Shown: one piece after another, positions 16,332-26,496 of the stretch
Layout of the letters: each line of letters opens with the position of its first letter
How positions within the stretch are numbered: position 1 is the first letter of the stretch
DNA from: UBA5189 sp040389445
GTDB lineage: Bacteria; Chloroflexota; Limnocylindria; Limnocylindrales; CSP1-4
Reading direction: 5' to 3'
NCBI GenBank assembly: GCA_040389445.1
Contig: JAZJZX010000007.1
Coordinates: forward strand, 62,001-126,000
Length of the DNA stretch: 64,000 bases
Made by a program: the position numbers and the translations under genes
Notes under the pieces: model-generated
The model's input: the letters and a program-made list of their open reading frames with translations, nothing else
What the model was told of the DNA's origin: nothing
Database searches by the model: none

Positions 16332-19157
16332 CTATCCCGTGACCTGGAGGCCCGCGGCGACGCCGCTCACGGTCAGGCGCACGAGCCGCTCGAGGTCGGC
16401 GCGACCAGGCGCATCGGCGGGGAGGGCTCGCAGTCTGGCAAGGCGACCGACCTGCAACTCCGACAGCGTGTCGATGTCGGGGTTGCGAAGCGCAATGGCA
16501 CGAACGATGGCCGGGCTCGAATCGAGCAGATGGGCCCGGCCGGTGATCGCCAGCACGGCCCGGACGCTGCGCTCGTGCTCGGCCTCGATGTCCGCCCAGC
16601 GTCGGTCGTCGCCGTCGGCCGTCCCGAAGGTTGCGTACCGCCGAGCCACGCGAAGATCGGACCGGGCGAGCGCCAGCTCAGCGTGATCGATCACGGCGGC
16701 GAGGTACGGCCACGTTCGATAGAGCGCGGCGAGGCGCTCGAGGGCAGCGTCCCCTTCGTCGTGGACCATGGCATCGAACGCCGACCCGAGCCCATACCAG
16801 CCGGGCAATTCGATCCGGGCCTGCGCCCACGCGAATCCCCACGGGATCGCCCGCAACTGCTCGATCCCGCCGTCGTCCGCGGCATGACCGGCGGCACGCG
16901 ACGAGGGCCGCGATCCCAGGCGCATGGTCGTCAGCACGTCGATGGGCGTCACGCGACGGAAGAACCCGGCGAAGCCGGCATCCTCGTAGACCAACGCCCG
17001 GTACGCCGTCAACGACGCAGCGGCGAGGCGATCCATGGACCGGCGATCGGCCTCGGTGACGTGCGACGGCCCGCTCGTGGAGCCGCCCGCGTCGTCGGCC
17101 CCGGCGACGATCACGGCGCCGGCCAGGAGTTCGAGGTGACGAAGCGCGATTGCCGAGTTGCCGTAGCGCGAGGCGACGACCTCGCCCTGCTCGGTGACCT
17201 TGAGCCGGCCGCGCACCGTCCCGCGCGGCTGTCCGAGCACTGCCCGGTCCAGACGGCCGCCGCCGCGCCCGACCGTGCCGCCGCGACCGTGGAAGATCGT
17301 GAGGTCGACGCCATGGCGGTCGGCGACCGCGGCCAGCGCAGACTGGGCCCGGTACAGCAGCCAGTTCGCCGCGACGAAGCCGGACTCCTTGTTCGAATCG
17401 GAGTAGCCGAGCATGACCTCCTGGCGATCGCCGCGACCGCGGAGGTGGGCCCGGTATCGCGGATCCCCGAAGATCGGCTCCAGGACGGCATCCGCAGCTT
17501 CCAGCGAGGCCGCTGATTCGAAGAGCGGCACCACGTCCAGGTCTGCCGCGGCCGGCCCGATCGCAGCCTCGGCCAGCTCAAGGACGTCGGTGACGTCGGA
17601 CACCTGCTCCGTGAAGCTGACGACAACCCGTCCCGCTGCCTCGCGGCCGAACCGCTTTCGGATCCGATCGACGGCACGGAAGGTCTCGAGGACTTCGCCG
17701 AGCGTCACGCCTGCGCCGACATCGGTGGTGACGGTTGCCGTCGCTCCCTCCAGGGTGGCCGGATGCAGCGGGGTGGCCGTCGCTCCCTGGGGCGCGGCCG
17801 TCGCTCCCTGCGGGGTGGCCGCGCGCAGGGCGTCGACGGCAGCGCGATGCACGGCCGCGTGCTGGCGAACCTCGAGCTCGGCCAGGTGGAACCCGAAGGT
17901 CTCCACCTGCCATCGGAAGTCCTGCACCGTCCCGGCGGCCACGCGGCCCAGCCCGGCTGCGGTGAGCGACTCCTGGATCTCCCGGAGCTCGTCCAGCAGC
18001 TCCATGGGATCCGCGTATCGACCGCCCGTGGCTCCGGGATCTCCGGTGAGGTAATGCCGCGTGCGTCGCAGGCGTTCGGCCATCGCGCCGAAGCGACGCC
18101 GGAACGGCTCATCCGGGAAGCGCCGACGCAGCGTTGCGTCGAGATCGGGAAAGCGGTCCGCGTCGTCGATGATCCGCACCGCGAGCCCGCGATCGACGCG
18201 CTCGGGCGGAACGACCACCGCAATCGTCTGCATCAGCCGCGTGGCGACGGCTTCATGTCCGCGAAGGACATGGTCGGCCTGGATGCGGACCGCATGCTCC
18301 GTGACCTCGGCAGTGACTCCCGGATGGCCATCGCGATCGCCGCCGATCCAGCTGCCCAGGCGCAGGATGGACGGCAGCGACGATGGATCGGGCGCCCGAC
18401 CGCCCCGCGGCGGCGCGATCGCGGTCACGAGTGCCCGCTGAACCAACGGGACGAGCGAGTACAGCGTCGCGTCGAAGAAGACGAGCGCGGTGCGCACTTC
18501 GTCGAGCGGGTTGGGGACCTCGGCGCGGATCTCGGCGGTTCGCCACAGGATTGCCAGCTCCTCGCGGAGCCGATCGTCCAGGGCTCGTGCTGCTGCCGAC
18601 GGGAGACGCGGATCGTCGCGAGCCTCGAGGATCCGGGCGACCCGGCCGAGGGCCATGAGGGCCGTCCGGCGACGCGCTTCGGTCGGGTGGGCCGTCAGGA
18701 CGGGATGGATCCGAAGGTCGTGGACCGCGGCCAGCGCGGCGTCGGCGTCGGCGGGGAATCGCCCCGACGCCCGGAGGGACTCGATGACCCCAGCCAGCGT
18801 GTCGTCCGCACCGCCGGACCCGGATCCGCGGCCGGACCCGGATCCGCGGCCGGGCCGGGATCGGCGGCCGCGCTGCTGGAGGACCCGGACACGATGTCGC
18901 TGCTCCGCGAGGTTGGCCAGTCGAAAGTGGAGCAGGAACGCTCGAATGACGACCTCCGCGCGGTCGTCGTCCAGGGCATCGAGCTCACGCTCCAGGGAGC
19001 GTCGTGCGGCTGGATCCCCGGCGCGCACCCGGACGGCCCGCCGACGCGTCCGGGCGACGAGGCGGCGGAGATCGGCGCCGGCCTGCTCCTCGATGACCTC
19101 GCCGAGCAGTCGCCAGAGACGCTCGATCTCCAGCCCGAGCGGGTCCGAGCGACTCAC
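16332..19157 (-). CDS. ppc: phosphoenolpyruvate carboxylase
   Basis: This enzyme carboxylates PEP with bicarbonate to oxaloacetate, replenishing the TCA cycle. It has 941 residues against about 880-930 in most bacteria. Catalytic H157 lies in LTAHPTEARRRT. GSWIGGDRDGHPGVT, LGYSDSNKESGF (second catalytic region), FHGRGGTVGRGGG (third) and KVTEQGEV are all intact. Two low-complexity inserts account for the extra length: a Gly/Ser/Arg stretch at about 100-117 and an APQGATATP-like stretch near 465-490, both encoded by tandem repeats. The C-terminus is QVTG instead of the usual Asn-Thr-Gly, which is odd because that Gly end helps catalysis. The start is GTG 19157. Confidence 0.95.
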   Translation of the reverse strand: MSRSDPLGLEIERLWRLLGEVIEEQAGADLRRLVARTRRRAVRVRAGDPAARRSLERELDALDDDRAEVVIRAFLLHFRLANLAEQRHRVRVLQQRGRRSRPGRGSGSGRGSGSGGADDTLAGVIESLRASGRFPADADAALAAVHDLRIHPVLTAHPTEARRRTALMALGRVARILEARDDPRLPSAAARALDDRLREELAILWRTAEIRAEVPNPLDEVRTALVFFDATLYSLVPLVQRALVTAIAPPRGGRAPDPSSLPSILRLGSWIGGDRDGHPGVTAEVTEHAVRIQADHVLRGHEAVATRLMQTIAVVVPPERVDRGLAVRIIDDADRFPDLDATLRRRFPDEPFRRRFGAMAERLRRTRHYLTGDPGATGGRYADPMELLDELREIQESLTAAGLGRVAAGTVQDFRWQVETFGFHLAELEVRQHAAVHRAAVDALRAATPQGATAAPQGATATPLHPATLEGATATVTTDVGAGVTLGEVLETFRAVDRIRKRFGREAAGRVVVSFTEQVSDVTDVLELAEAAIGPAAADLDVVPLFESAASLEAADAVLEPIFGDPRYRAHLRGRGDRQEVMLGYSDSNKESGFVAANWLLYRAQSALAAVADRHGVDLTIFHGRGGTVGRGGGRLDRAVLGQPRGTVRGRLKVTEQGEVVASRYGNSAIALRHLELLAGAVIVAGADDAGGSTSGPSHVTEADRRSMDRLAAASLTAYRALVYEDAGFAGFFRRVTPIDVLTTMRLGSRPSSRAAGHAADDGGIEQLRAIPWGFAWAQARIELPGWYGLGSAFDAMVHDEGDAALERLAALYRTWPYLAAVIDHAELALARSDLRVARRYATFGTADGDDRRWADIEAEHERSVRAVLAITGRAHLLDSSPAIVRAIALRNPDIDTLSELQVGRLARLRALPADAPGRADLERLVRLTVSGVAAGLQVTG
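17735..17820. repeat. tandem repeat inside ppc
   Basis: Three imperfect units containing GCCGTCGCTCCCT encode the Ala/Thr/Pro/Gln/Gly-rich loop of PEP carboxylase. The loop lies between conserved blocks, so it is likely surface-exposed. Confidence 0.7.
18814..18867. repeat. 18-bp tandem repeat inside ppc
   Basis: Units at 18814-18831 and 18832-18849 are identical (CCGGACCCGGATCCGCGG) and a third at 18850-18867 is degenerate. They encode the Gly-Ser-Arg stretch near residues 100-117, ahead of the first catalytic histidine. Confidence 0.85.
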
Positions 19158-19192
19158 GCGACGGCCCGGAGGTTGCGACCGATGCCGATCCG

Positions 19193-19204
19193 CAACGTAC
19201 GTTG
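19193..19204. promoter_or_regulatory. 12-bp palindrome between ppc and the sensor kinase
   Basis: CAACGTACGTTG is a perfect palindrome in the 98-bp divergent intergenic region, 36 nt from the ppc start and about 49 nt from the kinase start. It could be an operator for one or both genes. No binding family can be named. Confidence 0.4.
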
Positions 19205-19240
19205 GACCTCACCGCAACCGATCCGGCCCATGTCCGACCG

Positions 19241-19246
19241 TACCTT
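19241..19246 (+). promoter_or_regulatory. -10-like element of the sensor kinase
   Basis: TACCTT lies 9 nt before ATG 19256 (6 nt before the alternative GTG 19253). The position matches other leaderless starts in the window, but the hexamer is weaker. Confidence 0.3.
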
Positions 19247-19255
19247 TGTATCGTG

Positions 19256-20530
19256 ATGACGATGGCGGACGCCGAACTGGTCCCGGTTTCCGGGGCGGAG
19301 CAGCTGGAGCAGCTTCGCTTCCTGCATCGTGTCGCGCGTCTGGCGACCACGGCCCAGACCTGGGATGAGCTCCTCGAGACGGTCGTGGACGAGACGCGGG
19401 ATGCGCTGCATGCCGACGTCTCCTCGCTCTATCTGCTCGATCGCGACGGAGCGTACCTCACGCTCGCCGCGACCAACGGGCTCGATCGTTTCCAGATCGG
19501 TCGGGCGCGCGTGCCCTTCGGCGAGGGGGTTACCGGCCGGGTGGCGGAGAGCCGCCAGCCGGCCGTCATCGCCGACATCAAGGACGATCCCCGGTTCCTG
19601 TGGGTGCGCGGTATCGACCAGCGACGGTTCATCACCTCGATGTTGTCCGTGCCTCTTGCCTGGAACGATCAGACGGTGGGCGTCCTGAACATCCAGACCG
19701 AACGGTCGCGCGCGTTCACGGACACCGACGTGGCGCAGCTCGGGGCGATCGCCGATCTGCTGGCCGGGATCGTCGAGAAGGGGCGCCAGCAACAGGAGGC
19801 CGAGCAACGGGCGGATGCGCTGAAGGCGATCGACGAGGCCCGGGCCGAACTCATCGCCCTCGTCACCCACGAGCTCAGGACGCCGCTGGCGGTCGTTCGT
19901 GCCTACACCGACCTCCTGGCCGAGGAGCCACCCCTGGACGGTCGGTACTCGCGGGATCCGGGCCGGCGAGACCAGCGGGCGAGCTGGCATGACGGCACGA
20001 TCGGACAGATCGAGCGCCTGGATCGCCTGGTCGATTCGATCCTCGCGTCGGTCCGCGTGGTCCCGGATCAGCCGGCGGCCGTGGAGCCCATCGATGTCGC
20101 CGACCTCGTCGGGGAAGTCGTCCGAGGCCTGGCACCCATCCTCGGTCGTCACGAGGTGGTGGTCCAGGGCGGCGTCCGCCTGCACGCCCTCGCGGATCCG
20201 CCGCGACTTCGGCAGATGCTCGAGCACCTCGTGGAGAATGCCGTCAAATACGCTCCGCCCGGCACCCACATCCGGGTTGACTGGGGCATGACCGAGGGCG
20301 CCGTGCGGATCGGCGTCCAGGACGACGGGCCGGGGATCCCGCCGGAATGGCGCGAGCGGATCTTCGAGCCGTATGCCCGTCGGGACACGCACACCGCCCG
20401 CGGATCCGGGATCGGCCTGTACGCGGCAAAGCGCCTCGCGGAATCGATGGGCGGCCATCTCTGGTGTGAGCCGGCCCCGGATCATGGCGCCCGCTTCGTC
20501 ATCGCCCTGCCTGCCGCAGCCGCCGTCTAG
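19256..20530 (+). CDS. soluble GAF-domain sensor histidine kinase
   Basis: This 424-residue kinase has no membrane segment. A GAF domain (about 30-172; FGEGVTGRVAESRQPAVIAD) senses a small ligand or redox state. HisKA follows with phospho-acceptor H205 in ALVTHELRTPLAVV, then a HATPase domain with N box LVENAVKYAPP, G1 DDGPGIPPEW and G2 GSGIGLYAAKRLAES. GTG 19253, ATG 19256 and ATG 19262 are all possible starts; I chose 19256 from spacing to the -10-like box. The response-regulator gene follows 9 nt later and is surely its partner. The signal is unknown. Confidence 0.9.
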   Translation: MTMADAELVPVSGAEQLEQLRFLHRVARLATTAQTWDELLETVVDETRDALHADVSSLYLLDRDGAYLTLAATNGLDRFQIGRARVPFGEGVTGRVAESRQPAVIADIKDDPRFLWVRGIDQRRFITSMLSVPLAWNDQTVGVLNIQTERSRAFTDTDVAQLGAIADLLAGIVEKGRQQQEAEQRADALKAIDEARAELIALVTHELRTPLAVVRAYTDLLAEEPPLDGRYSRDPGRRDQRASWHDGTIGQIERLDRLVDSILASVRVVPDQPAAVEPIDVADLVGEVVRGLAPILGRHEVVVQGGVRLHALADPPRLRQMLEHLVENAVKYAPPGTHIRVDWGMTEGAVRIGVQDDGPGIPPEWRERIFEPYARRDTHTARGSGIGLYAAKRLAESMGGHLWCEPAPDHGARFVIALPAAAAV

Positions 20531-20539
20531 GAGACCGAC

Positions 20540-21241
20540 ATGCCCGCGATCCGACCGCTCCGCATCCTGGTGGTGGACGACGATCCCGCGATGGTCGGCG
20601 CCATCACCGCGCTCGTCGGAACGGAGGGTCATCAGGTCATCACGGCCTACGACGGCCTTACCGCGGTCCGCCGCTTTCGGGACGAGCATCCGGATCTGGT
20701 CCTCCTGGATCTGGCGATGCCCGGGCCGGACGGATTCACGGTTGCGGGACAGATCCGGGCCGCCGGTGCCGCGCCGATCATCGTGGTCTCGGGCGAAAGC
20801 AGTGAGGCCGCCAAGGTCAAGGCGCTCGGCATCGGTGCGGACGACTACCTCGTCAAGCCGTTCGGACGGGCGGAGCTGCTCGCCCGGATCGCTGCCGTCA
20901 TGCGCCGAGTCGGCCGCGCCGAATCCGGTGAGCTCGGCGGGCCGGTCACGTTCCAGGCCTTGACCCTGGAGCCGGGGCGCCACGAGGCACGGGTCGGGGA
21001 ATCGGTGCTGACCCTCACGCCCACGGAATACCGGCTGCTGGAATCGCTCGTCCGCGCCAACGGGGATCTCGTGCCCCATCTGCGTCTCGCCCGGGCCGGC
21101 TGGCCGGCCGAGACCGATCCGGATCTGCTGTGGCTGAAGCCGCACCTGGCGCGCCTCCGGTCGAAGCTGGATGAGGCCGGGGGGCCGGCCATCGTGGCCG
21201 TACGCGGCGTCGGCTATCGGGTCGAACCGTCGCGAGCGTGA
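20540..21241 (+). CDS. OmpR/PhoB-type response regulator
   Basis: This 233-residue regulator has an N-terminal receiver with acidic pocket D13-D15 (VVDDDP), phospho-acceptor D57 (VLLDLAMPG), Ser/Thr switch in VVSGES and K106 in LVKPFGRAELL. A C-terminal winged-helix DNA-binding domain follows (TPTEYRLLESLVRANGDLV, then LARLRSKLDEAGGPAIVAVRGVGYR, seen near the end). The Shine-Dalgarno-like AGGAGACC lies just before ATG 20540. It is cotranscribed with the GAF kinase. Target genes are unknown. Confidence 0.94.
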   Translation: MPAIRPLRILVVDDDPAMVGAITALVGTEGHQVITAYDGLTAVRRFRDEHPDLVLLDLAMPGPDGFTVAGQIRAAGAAPIIVVSGESSEAAKVKALGIGADDYLVKPFGRAELLARIAAVMRRVGRAESGELGGPVTFQALTLEPGRHEARVGESVLTLTPTEYRLLESLVRANGDLVPHLRLARAGWPAETDPDLLWLKPHLARLRSKLDEAGGPAIVAVRGVGYRVEPSRA

Positions 21242-21254
21242 CCCCGGGCCAGGC

Positions 21255-21297
21255 CCCGATCCCGGGCCCCGTCCCGATCCCGGGCCCCGTCCCGATC
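21255..21297 (+). repeat. 18-bp tandem repeat
   Basis: Two complete units of CCCGATCCCGGGCCCCGT (21255-21272, 21273-21290) and a partial third lie between the response regulator and a convergent small gene. The internal palindrome could form hairpins, but no T-tract follows. Confidence 0.85.
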
Positions 21298-21383
21298 GCG
21301 GCCCCAGCCCCGGCCACGGTCCAGGCCGGCGTGCTTCTCGTCGCCTGCGCGGCGCAGTCCCGGGCACATCCGGCCCGGGATCG

Positions 21384-21575
21384 TCAGGCGAGGATGGCGG
21401 CGCGGCCGGATTCGTCGTGCACGAGTTCGATGCACGGGGTTCGATGCCCAAGGGCATCGCGGCCATCGAGGGCACCGAAATGCGTCCACATGCCGGCATC
21501 CTGCGGATCGGCCTGAAGACGGCATCCGCAGGCAGCGCAGGTGACGACGGTCAGCTGTCCGTCGCGAACGGTCAT
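21384..21575 (-). CDS. small putative zinc-binding protein
   Basis: This 63-residue protein starts at ATG 21575. It has a cysteine cluster Cys13-x2-Cys16-x-Cys18 (TCAACGCRL) and one more cysteine at 48 (RTPCIEL) near His residues, as in a small zinc ribbon or knuckle. WTHFGALDGRDALGHR forms a likely structural core. The longer frame upstream overlaps gltB and is not credible. It follows gltB by 88 nt on the same strand, so it may be co-expressed. The function is unknown. Confidence 0.55.
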   Translation of the reverse strand: MTVRDGQLTVVTCAACGCRLQADPQDAGMWTHFGALDGRDALGHRTPCIELVHDESGRAAILA

Positions 21576-22177
21576 CAGGGTTCGAAGCTGGTCTGGCTGC
21601 TGTAGCACGGATCGGGCCCTCCGGGCACTGAACACGGATCGTGGAATGGCAGTTTCCGCCGACCTACGGCCTGCCGGCGATGACGGCCACGAGTCGATTG
21701 GGTTGCGACCCGGTATCGACGGCGGCGGACGCCGGTTCCGACGCGATGTCCTTCGGCAGGACGACCCACATCGAACGGAGGGCGGCGCCCTCTTCCGAGA
21801 GCAGCTCGCGTGCGAGGGCCGACCCGGCGTCCCGATGGAGCCGGAGCAGACGGCCGACCTCAAGCGCGTCAACCGGGCCCGCCCTCCCGGACAGCGGGTG
21901 CACGGCGACGCTGGTCGCATCCACGCGGCCGCGGATGGCCCCCGTCGGATCGAGCACATAGGCGCGACCGCCCGTCATGCCGGCGCCGAAGTTGGCACCG
22001 ACCGAACCGAGGACGAGGAGCGTTCCCCCGGTCATGTACTCGGCACCATGGGGCCCGATCCCTTCGACCACCGCCTCGGCTCCGGCGTTTCGTACCGCAA
22101 AGCGCATGCCGGCTCGACCGATGACGTGGAGTCGCCCGGAGGTCGCACCGTACAGGCAGGTGTTGCCGGCGAGCATC

Positions 22178-22236
22178 GGGGCCAGCGGCGGGGCCAGCGG
22201 CGGCGGGGCCAGCGGCGGCGGGGCCAGAGGCGGCGG
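22178..22236. repeat. 15-bp repeat encoding a proline loop in gltB
   Basis: Repeated GGGGCCAGCGGCGGC-like units encode PPPLAPPPLAPPPLAPPLAP in a loop just before the conserved GNTCLYGATSG of the GXGXG domain. The family lacks this insert. Confidence 0.8.
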
Positions 22237-23661
22237 TCCCGCGTGCTCTCCCGTCCCGTCGCCCAGGCCGGGGTCGGGCGCGACGATGACGGTCCCGCCG
22301 GCGAGACCCTTGGCCACATAGTCGTTGGCCACCCCCACCAGTCGCACCTCGAGCCCGGCGCCGAGGAACGCGCCGAGCGACTGCCCCGCCGCCCCGCGCA
22401 GCCCGAGGCGGATGGGTGTCGCGATCGAACCACGCTCGACCTCACCGGTGAGCGCCGCCCCGAACGAACGCTCCGCGGTCGAGATCGCAAGGCCGTCCAG
22501 CTGGACGCCTCCATGGCCGCGGAAGGCCGCCACGAGGCGCGTTTCCAGCGGCGACGACGGGAGCCGGGCGATACCCGAGGCCGCGCTTGCCGGAGCGTTC
22601 CTGCGCTCCACCGTCGCTCCCCATCGGGGCGCCCCGATGACGCGTCGAAGCCCCGGATCGGCCGTCCCGACGGGGCGAAGGATCGCGGCAGCTTCCCCGA
22701 CGACCTCACCCACGGATCGGGCCCCGATCGCGGCCAGATCGCGGCGCAGGTCTTCGGCGAGGGCAATGGCAAAACGCTCCACCTGCTCGGGCGTGCCCGT
22801 GAACTTCGCCCGCAGGTCGTCCCGTTGTGTCGCGATGCCCGTCGGGCAGGTATCGAGATGACACTGACGCGCCATGTCGCAGCCGATCGCGATCAGGGCG
22901 GCGGTACCGAGCGCGAACTCTTCGGCACCGAGGAGGGCAGCCATGAGCAGGTCCCGGCCTCGCTGGAGGCCGCCGTCGGTTCGAAGGGCGACCCGGTCGC
23001 GCAATCCGTTCCAGAGGAGGACCTGATGGACCTCGGACAGGCCCAGCTCCCAGGGGACCCCGGCATGCTTGATGGAACTGAGCGGCGAGGCCCCCGTCCC
23101 GCCGGTACCGCCGGCGAGATGGATGTAGTCGGCGCCGGCCTTGGTGACGCCGGCGGCCACGGTTCCGACGCCGCGGGACGAGACGAGCTTGACGCCGATC
23201 CGGGCGCCGGGGTTGATCGCTCGCAGGTCGGCGATCAACTGTGCCAGGTCCTCGATGGAGTAGATGTCGTGATGCGGCGGAGGACTGATGTACGCACGGC
23301 CGGCCTGCCCGCGTCGCAGGGCGGCAATGTAGGCCGTTGCCTTCCGGGCGGGCAACTGACCGCCCTCGCCCGGTTTTGAGCCCTGTGCGATCTTGATCTC
23401 GAGCTGCTCCGCCCGAGCGAGGTAGGTTGCCGTGACGCCAAAACGCCCCGACGCCACCTGCTTGATGGCCGCGTCCCGCCGGCGCCCGTCCGGCCCCGGT
23501 GCGTACCACGCCGGATCCTCGCCGCCCTCCCCGGTGTTCGCCGCGCCCCCCGCCCGCTGGATCCCGATGGTCAACGCCTGGTGGGCCTCCGGTGACAGCG
23601 CCCCGACGCTCATCGCGCTGACCACGAGACGACGAACGATGTCTCGAGCCGGCTCGACCTG

Positions 23662-23691
23662 ATCGAGCGGGATCGAGCGGGATCGAGCGAC
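23662..23691. repeat. 10-bp tandem repeat that breaks gltB
   Basis: Units GATCGAGCGG, GATCGAGCGG and GATCGAGCGA lie end to end. Removing one unit restores the gltB frame exactly at a conserved position. It is a slippage-prone site. Confidence 0.9.
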
Positions 23692-26496
23692 GCAGCACCG
23701 CGGGGCGAACTTCGAGCCGGTCCCGCACGACTGCGGGCTCGTCCCGTCGGACGCCGGCTCGATAGGTGATCAGGCTCTCGTCGGCTGCCGCAGGATCCGA
23801 TGTTGTCGCAGCCAGCCGTTGAATCGCTGCCACGACCCGGGGCGCGAACAGGTGGCGTTCTCCGTCGGCGCGGAACCGCGCCAGGCCGGGATCCGGCAAT
23901 CGCGGCTCGCGAACGGCGGGCGGAATCCGACCGATCGCCGCCCCCGGGGCATCCGCCGGAGCCGGCCGCGCGCCATCCGCCGGAGCCAGCCGCGGGCCTG
24001 GCGCCGGAGCCGGGAAATCCAGGGCCCGGGCCATCTCGAGGCGCCTGAGCTGGCGCGCAGCCAGCCCACCGAACCCCACGGGCCCTTCCCAGCCGAGCGC
24101 CGTCGGGAAGCACCGTGTGACCACATCGGGAGCCAGATCGAGCGTCTCGAAGAAGGCCCCGCCGATGTAGGAGGCAACGGCGCTGATACCCATCCGGGCC
24201 AGGGTCTTGCGGAGCCCGGCCTCGAACGCATCGAGGAGGTTGCCGATTGCCCGAGGAGCGTCGAGGTTCTCGGCGCCGCGCGTCCCGGCGAGCTCGGCGG
24301 CGAGCCGAATGGCAAGCCATGGGTGTACGGCCCGGGCCCCGGACGCAAGGGCCATCGCCAGGGCGTGGACGTCGAGCACGTCGGCTGATTCGGCCAGCAG
24401 GTCCGTCCGGCCGCGCACGCCTGCGCCGGTCAGCGCCGTGTGCACCGCGCCCACGGCGAGCACGGAGGGGATGGGGAGACGATCGAGATCGAAACGACGG
24501 TCGGAGACGACGATGCAGACGGCGCCGCGTCCGGCGGCGGCCACCGCTTCCCCGGCCAGTCGCTCGAGCGCCGCTTCAAGGCCGGTCGGGCCATCGGCGG
24601 CAGCCCACGTTGCGTCGAGTTGGACGAGCCGGCCCCGGCGCAGGGCCCGGACTGCCGCGAGGACCGAACGGATGTCGGCGATCACGGGACGATCGAGTCG
24701 CACGCTGCGGGGACGGCCCGGCACACCGCCCAGCAATGGGGGCCGTCGCCCGACGTGGACCCGCAGGTCCACCACCAGTCGCTCGCGCTGGGGATCGATG
24801 GGTGGGTTGGTCACCTGCGCGAAGGACTGCTTCAGGTGGTCCGCGGTGCGTCGATCGACACGTGCCAAACCGGGCGTCGGCGTGTCGTCGCCCATACTCC
24901 AGAGCGGTTCCTGCCCGTCGATGGCCATGGTCCGGACATCAAGGCGAAGGCGCTCGGCGTCGAGTCCGGCGAGGAAGCGCAGGCCCTGGGTCGGGTTCGT
25001 GAATCCCGGCTCGTCGACTAGCCGGTTCGGGTCGTCGATCACGACCGGTTGCGACGGACCGTGGGTCACGCCGGCTCGCATGAGATCGCGCTTGGCCGCG
25101 GCATCGAACTGGATCCGCCTTCGACGCGGATCCACGATGAGCATCTCGCCGGGACCGAGCCGGGCCAGCGTCTCGACCTCGGAGGTGGCCAGGGGAACGG
25201 CGCCCGCCTCCGACGCTGCCGCCACCAGGCCATCGTGGGTGACGGCATAGGCGACCGGCCGGAGCCCGTTGCGATCCAGGACGGCGCCCAGCGTCCTTCC
25301 ATCGGTGAAGACCAGCGCGGCCGGACCGTCCCATGGGGCGAGGAAGCCCGCGGTCCGACGGGCGAGGCCCACCGCGCCCGGGGTTCCGTCTCCACGCAGC
25401 GCGGGCGCCTCCGGCATCAGGGCCGCGAGGGCCGCCGCGACCCTCCAGCCTGAAGCCGCGAGGAGCTCCACCGTCTCATCCAGCGACGCCGAGTCGGACC
25501 CGTCGGCACCGAGCAGCGGGCCTCGCTTCTCGACTTCCGCAAGCAGCCCCGAGGAATCCGGATCGGCGCGACGACCGTGGACCTCCACGCGATTGCCCCG
25601 CACGGTGTTGATCTCTCCGTTGTGGGCCAGATAGCCGAAGGGCTGGGCAAGCCTCCATGTCGGATGGGTATTCGTGGCGTATCGCTGGTGGAACGTGGCG
25701 AACGAGAGGGGCGGTCCGTCGGCGAGGTCCGGGTAGAGGGCCGCCAGGCGATCGCCGGCAACCAGGCCCTTGTACACGATGGTCCGGCACGATCCCGAGG
25801 CGACGGCGAGGTCGCCGAGGTGCTCCGACGACGCCAGGCCTGCGATCCTCCGCCGAACGAGGAGCAGGCGGCGCTCAAATCGTGCATCAGCGATCGGCCT
25901 CCCGGACCGACCGGCCGGCCGAGCCACGAAGACCTGGGCAAACGCCGGGCGAGCCGCCCGTGCGGCGGGTCCGAGCACCGACGGATCGCTCGGCACTGTC
26001 CGCCACGCGGCGGCCACCAGGTCGACCTCTTCGAGGGCGGCGTTGACGATGGCGGTCGCTCGCATGCGCGGCCCACGGCCCCGAGGCAGGAAGAGCTGGA
26101 GCACGCCCGGCCGTCGGCCGATCCTGTGACGGCCCGGCAGCCCACCGGTCAGGCGGTCGACGAGCCGGCTCTCCAGTGGAAGCGCGATCCCGGCGCCATC
26201 CGACGACGCTCCGTCCGCCCCGAAGGCGCCACGATGTCCGAGCGAGGCAAGCCCGGCCAGGGCCAGGGACAGGACCCGGTGACCCGATCGCCCACCGGCG
26301 TCGGCGACGAACCCGACGCCGCAGGCGTCATGTTCGGTCGAGGGGTCGTAGAGCGGCGGCGGGATGGCGGACCTGCGAGGCATGAGCGAGGACTCCCATG
26401 AGGTGGGGAGGCGGATGCGGGGCCCCGTGGCGGACGCGGGGCCCCTGGCGGAAACGGCGTCCCCAGGCGGCAACGGGGCGCCGAGCTGGAAGAGGA

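Larger units (their letters stand above)
21664..26383 (-). pseudogene. gltB: glutamate synthase large subunit, frameshifted by a 10-bp duplication
   Basis: GltB makes two glutamates from glutamine and 2-oxoglutarate. The start at ATG 26383 gives catalytic Cys21 in EHDACGVGFVAD, the exposed nucleophile after processing. The glutaminase domain (21 to about 400) is followed by the central domain, the FMN domain with AMSVGALSPEAH, NTGEGGED and the 3Fe-4S motif C-x5-C-x4-C in CDMARQCHLDTCPTGIATQ, and the GXGXG domain. The frame breaks at 23662-23691, where GATCGAGCGG occurs three times. With two copies the frame reads IPLDQVEPARDIV, as in the family. The gene is therefore out of frame by one repeat unit, either a real mutation or an assembly/read error. 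No gltD is in the window. It follows amt by 113 bp and has a GGGAG ribosome site. Confidence 0.85.
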
